A stretch of DNA of 14,135 nucleotides, taken from the NCBI GenBank assembly GCA_005885025.1, contig VAYC01000033.1, positions 1-14,135 on the forward strand, in the 5' to 3' direction. Source of the stretch: Actinomycetota bacterium (GTDB lineage: Bacteria > Actinomycetota > UBA4738). Below, one piece after another: positions 12,220 through 14,135 of this stretch (its first letter is position 1; each line of letters opens with the position of its first letter). The notes under the pieces are model-generated. The model saw only the letters and a list, made by a program, of their open reading frames with translations, made no database searches and was not told the DNA's origin. The translations under genes were made by a program, and so were the position numbers.

Positions 12220-13932
12220 TCAGGGCGCGCCGGCGAGCAGGTCCTGCGCCGCTTGGACGGCGCCCTCCAAGGGAACCTGCCGGCGCTCGCCGGTGGCGCG
12301 CGCCTTGAGGTCGACCTTTCCCGACTCGATCCCCCGCTTGCCGATCACGACCTGGATGGGGAAGCCGATGAGGTCGGCGTCGGCGAACTTCACGCCGGCG
12401 GTTGCGTCGGCCCGATCGTCCAGGACGACGTCGAGGCCGAGCACGGCCAGCTCCGCGTAGAGCCGTTCGGCGGTCTCTACCACCGCGGGGAGGTCCATGT
12501 TCGTGGGGATGACCACCACCTCGTACGGCGCCAATGCTTTGGGCAACTTCAAACCGCCGTCGTCGTTGAACTGCTCGGCGGCGGCCGCAACGATCCGGGT
12601 GACCCCGATCCCGTAGCAGCCCATCTCGTATGGCTGCTCGGTTCCGTCCTCGTCCACGAACGTGGCCTTGAGCGGTTTCGAGTACCGGGTCCCCAGCTGG
12701 TAGGTGTGGCCGAGCACCATCCCACGAGCCAACCCGAGGGTTCCGCCACAGCGGGGACACGGATCACCCTCGCGGACCTGCGCCACGTCCTCCCATCGAT
12801 CCACCCGGAAGTCACGGTCGAGGTTGGCGCCTGTCACGTGACGGTCGGCGGCGTTCGCGCCGGTTACCCAGTCGTGACCGGCGCGCACGGACCGGTCGGC
12901 GATGATGGTGACGTCGTCGGACAAGCCTTGGGGGCCGACGAAGCCCTTCACCAGGCCTCGGGCCTTGAAGTCATCTTCCTCGAAGAGACGTACCGGCGCC
13001 GGCCACATCACCCGGGCGACCTTGTCGTCGTTGACCTCGCGGTCGCCGGGGATCAGTACGGCCACCGTGCGCCCGCCAGCGTCGTACAGGATGCACTTCA
13101 GCATCTCGGCGGGTGGCCTTCCGAGCAGCTCGGAGACGGACTGGATGCTCGAACGCCCGGGCGTGTCGAGCGGTGTCATCGGCCCGCGATCTCCGGGAGG
13201 CGCCGGCGCGGGTGGCCGCGCCATCGCCGCCTCGAGGTCTGCGGCGTAGTCCCCGTTCTCGCAGTACACGAACTCGTCCTCCCCAACCGAGACCACAGCG
13301 ATGAACTCGTGGTTGACGTCCCCGCCGATCTCCCCTGGATCGCCCTCAACCACACGGTAATCCAGGCCGCAGCGGTCGAAGACCTTCCGATAAGCGTCGA
13401 CCATCGCCTCGTAGCTCGCCCCCATGCTCCGGTCATCCCGGTCGAAGGAATAGACGTCCTTCATCAGGAACTCACGAGCGCGGAGCAGACCGAATCGAGG
13501 GCGGAACTCGTCGCGGTACTTCCATTCGATCTGATAGAGGTTGACGGGCAGGTCGCGGTAGGAGGTGAACTCGGCGGCCACCAGCGGCGTCACCACCTCT
13601 TCCTGGGTCGGGCCCAGGCCGAGTTCGCGATCGTGCCGGTCCCTCAATTTGAACATGAGTTCGCCGTAGGTCTGCCATCGCCCGGTGGCCTTCCAAGGTT
13701 CCGCGGGGAGGACGATCGGCATGCGGATCTCCTGGCCCCCTGCCGCATCCATCTCCTCGCGGATGATCCGCTCAGCCTTGCGAATGGTCCGCCACCCCAG
13801 CGGGAGCCACGTGTACACGCCGGCCATGAGCTTGCGGATGTAGGCGGCACGGATCAGGAGCTTGTGCGAGGCCACGTCGGCCTCCGCCGGGGCCTCTCTC
13901 AACGTGCGAGCGAACAGCTTCGACATCCGCAT
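12220..13932 (-). CDS. proS: prolyl-tRNA synthetase, bacterial type with editing insertion
   Basis: This is a 570-residue class II aminoacyl-tRNA synthetase that charges tRNA-Pro with proline in the cytoplasm. The catalytic core shows the motif 1 region (about 37-80, LMAGVYTWLPLG), motif 2 (about 138-163, EWKYRDEFRPRFGLLRAREF) and motif 3 (437-446, MGCYGIGVTR). Residues about 230-390 fit the YbaK-like insertion that hydrolyses mischarged Ala-tRNA-Pro, with Lys279 in EMLKCILYD at the place of the known editing lysine. A CPRCGG pair follows (392-397), and the anticodon-binding domain spans about 468-570. The length matches bacterial-type ProRS. Two ATGs sit two codons apart (13932, 13926). Neither has a Shine-Dalgarno sequence, but TATCCT lies 7 bases upstream of the first, so a leaderless transcript is possible. 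I chose the first ATG. Confidence 0.96.
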   Translation of the reverse strand: MRMSKLFARTLREAPAEADVASHKLLIRAAYIRKLMAGVYTWLPLGWRTIRKAERIIREEMDAAGGQEIRMPIVLPAEPWKATGRWQTYGELMFKLRDRHDRELGLGPTQEEVVTPLVAAEFTSYRDLPVNLYQIEWKYRDEFRPRFGLLRAREFLMKDVYSFDRDDRSMGASYEAMVDAYRKVFDRCGLDYRVVEGDPGEIGGDVNHEFIAVVSVGEDEFVYCENGDYAADLEAAMARPPAPAPPGDRGPMTPLDTPGRSSIQSVSELLGRPPAEMLKCILYDAGGRTVAVLIPGDREVNDDKVARVMWPAPVRLFEEDDFKARGLVKGFVGPQGLSDDVTIIADRSVRAGHDWVTGANAADRHVTGANLDRDFRVDRWEDVAQVREGDPCPRCGGTLGLARGMVLGHTYQLGTRYSKPLKATFVDEDGTEQPYEMGCYGIGVTRIVAAAAEQFNDDGGLKLPKALAPYEVVVIPTNMDLPAVVETAERLYAELAVLGLDVVLDDRADATAGVKFADADLIGFPIQVVIGKRGIESGKVDLKARATGERRQVPLEGAVQAAQDLLAGAP

Positions 13933-13996
13933 GGCTTGCAGGATAGCGGCCGGTGACCGTTGGACGTCGGAGGATCCTGGGCGGGGTCCTACTCCC

Positions 13997-14135
13997 CTAT
14001 TCGGAAGCCGACGCGGCTTCGAGTTCCTTCTCCGAGGCCAGCTTGCGGGCCTCTTCGAGCAGGACCTCCACGATCTTGGCCTCGGGGATGCGATGTTCGC
14101 GGACTTCGCCCTTCACGATGAGCTGCCCGTAGCCC
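13997..14135 (-). CDS. ispG: 4-hydroxy-3-methylbut-2-enyl diphosphate synthase, C-terminal fragment (5' end outside window)
   Basis: The minus strand gives 45 codons ending in TAG. They read GYGQLIVKGEVREHRIPEAK and continue into an acidic, Ala/Ser-rich tail. IspG (GcpE) proteins end with a similar G.G.L.VKGEV....PE..IVE.L..EA pattern, so I assign this fragment to the IspG C-terminus. IspG is the iron-sulfur enzyme of the MEP isoprenoid pathway that converts MEcPP to HMBPP. The Fe-S cysteines and barrel domain lie outside the window, so the identification rests on the short tail and on position: ispG directly upstream of proS is a common actinobacterial arrangement. The gap to the proS start is 64 bases with no clear terminator. 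Confidence 0.72.
   Translation of the reverse strand, partial: GYGQLIVKGEVREHRIPEAKIVEVLLEEARKLASEKELEAASASE

Noticed and set aside
11887..12760. 287-codon ORF overlapping the 3' half of proS
   Set aside because: Only the last 92 codons after proS look like a protein. The upstream part is an alternative-frame shadow of proS, so the gene was trimmed to GTG 12175.
12253..13956. Plus-strand ORF of 567 codons antisense to proS
   Set aside because: It mirrors proS codon for codon. High-GC genes commonly leave the opposite strand open, and its translation shows no domain motif.

Overview
The window looks like chromosomal DNA of a high-GC bacterium, most likely an actinomycete-phylum member (Actinomycetota). 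The base composition is roughly two-thirds G+C by eye. The gene order ispG - proS - (small ORF) - rimP - nusA - ylxR - infB - ylxP - rbfA - nrnA - truB - ribF - (capA-like) - rpsO - pnp is the translation/RNA-maturation cluster known from that phylum. I cannot name a class or genus. Every gene I can support lies on the minus strand, so the story reads from right (14135) to left (1). There is no mobile element, CRISPR array, tRNA or rRNA.

Right end (14135-11897): the last 45 codons of ispG, a full bacterial-type proS, and a 92-codon gene of unknown function. Middle (11842-9429): a promoter with an extended -10, a leader with a terminator-like hairpin, then rimP and nusA. This part carries a 646-bp direct tandem duplication, with one mismatch between copies. 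The duplicated unit contains the leader hairpin, all of rimP and the first 38 codons of nusA. The result is leader hairpin - rimP - truncated nusA' - second leader hairpin - identical second rimP - intact nusA. Only the upstream copy keeps the promoter.

From 9432 to 3447 the genes are tightly packed, often with stop/start overlaps: ylxR, infB (IF2), ylxP (DUF503), rbfA (30S maturation), nrnA (DHH-family nanoRNase/pAp phosphatase), truB (tRNA psi55 synthase) and ribF (FMN/FAD synthesis). A membrane-anchored CapA-like protein follows, then rpsO (ribosomal protein S15) with an intrinsic terminator.

Left end (2024-1): a leader of about 217 bases before pnp contains two strong predicted hairpins. 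One buries the pnp Shine-Dalgarno sequence. The window cuts off pnp after codon 602, within its KH domain.

Functionally this is a housekeeping block linking transcription elongation/termination (NusA), initiation (IF2), 30S assembly (RimP, RbfA, S15), RNA modification (TruB) and RNA turnover (NrnA, PNPase). I found no convincing new multi-gene system. The points worth a second look are the rimP/nusA' tandem duplication with its doubled attenuator, the SD-sequestering pnp leader, the probable CTG start of ylxR, and the uncharacterised gene after proS.
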